5,312 nucleotides of DNA from CALGLS01 sp047626155 (GTDB lineage Bacteria; Bacteroidota; Bacteroidia; Chitinophagales; Saprospiraceae). The position numbers and the translations under genes were made by a program. A model generated the notes under the pieces. That model was not told the origin of the DNA. It made no database searches and saw only the letters and a list, made by a program, of their open reading frames with translations. Below are positions 5,255-5,312 of the stretch, piece by piece. The stretch is from contig JBLHRR010000240.1 of the NCBI GenBank assembly GCA_047626155.1, positions 1-5,312 of the forward strand, given 5' to 3'. Each line of letters opens with the position of its first letter. Position 1 is the first letter of the stretch.

Positions 5255-5312
5255 ATGTTAGAAATAAACAATTCCGAAGAATACAAGAGCTTATTTCCAG
5301 AATTTTCAGAGA
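5255..5312 (+). CDS. Possible start of a gene running off the right edge (doubtful)
   Basis: From an ATG at 5255 the plus strand is open to the end and reads MLEINNSEEYKSLFPEFSE. The frame also extends leftward without a stop through KKANKRKLQQILYSL to an ATA at 5207, which has AGGAG five to six bases upstream. This could be a decayed ATG start, or chance in an A-rich terminator. If the hairpin at 5209-5254 is a minus-strand terminator, this frame is probably not a gene. I recognise no family. Confidence 0.2.
   Translation, partial: MLEINNSEEYKSLFPEFSE

Noticed and set aside
1..5312. CRISPR array, tRNA or rRNA genes, riboswitch
   Set aside because: No regularly spaced direct repeats, no cloverleaf pattern and no recognisable conserved RNA motif were seen on either strand by eye.

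Overview
The window looks like a chromosomal segment of an AT-rich member of the Bacteroidota. Three things point there: promoter-like sites of the TTTG...TAnnTTTG type, genes that mostly lack strong Shine-Dalgarno sites, and a gene set of outer-membrane beta-barrel protein, alpha/beta hydrolase-OsmC fusion and ankyrin protein that is familiar from that phylum. No species can be named from the sequence alone.

Left two thirds (about 158-3466): three intact, well-spaced genes, all on the minus strand. In the direction of transcription they are a bifunctional alpha/beta hydrolase/OsmC protein (3408-2182), a secreted probable outer-membrane beta-barrel protein of unknown role (2025-1285) and an aldo/keto reductase (1123-158). 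The gaps of about 156 and 161 bases suggest separate transcription units rather than a tight operon. The first and last are redox or detoxification type enzymes, but nothing shows that they act together.

Middle (about 3480-4380): the remains of an IS4-type (DDE) insertion sequence on the minus strand. An N-terminal transposase fragment with a strong ribosome binding site (4296-4126) and a central fragment (4109 to about 3528) survive in different frames. The stretch between them and the C-terminus are lost. AAGGTG reads inward at both proposed ends, and the flanks are similar (ACTTTTAAGGACT and ACTTTTGGGAGGACT), so the element may be a deletion derivative of about 900 bp with decayed target-site duplications. 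Its transposase leader is the most interesting signal in the window. A 17-bp bulged hairpin buries the ribosome binding site, and a consensus-like promoter sits inside the distal arm. Transcripts started by the element would escape the hairpin, whereas read-through transcripts would be silenced.

Right end (about 4380-5312): a short plus-strand ankyrin-repeat gene that looks 5'-truncated, then a gene-poor, decayed stretch. This holds a minus-strand remnant of an AraC-type regulator (C-terminal end fused out of frame to a membrane helix), a good minus-strand intrinsic terminator at 5209-5254 for a gene beyond the window, and a doubtful open frame running off the right edge. I see no RNA genes, no CRISPR array and no complete new multi-gene system.
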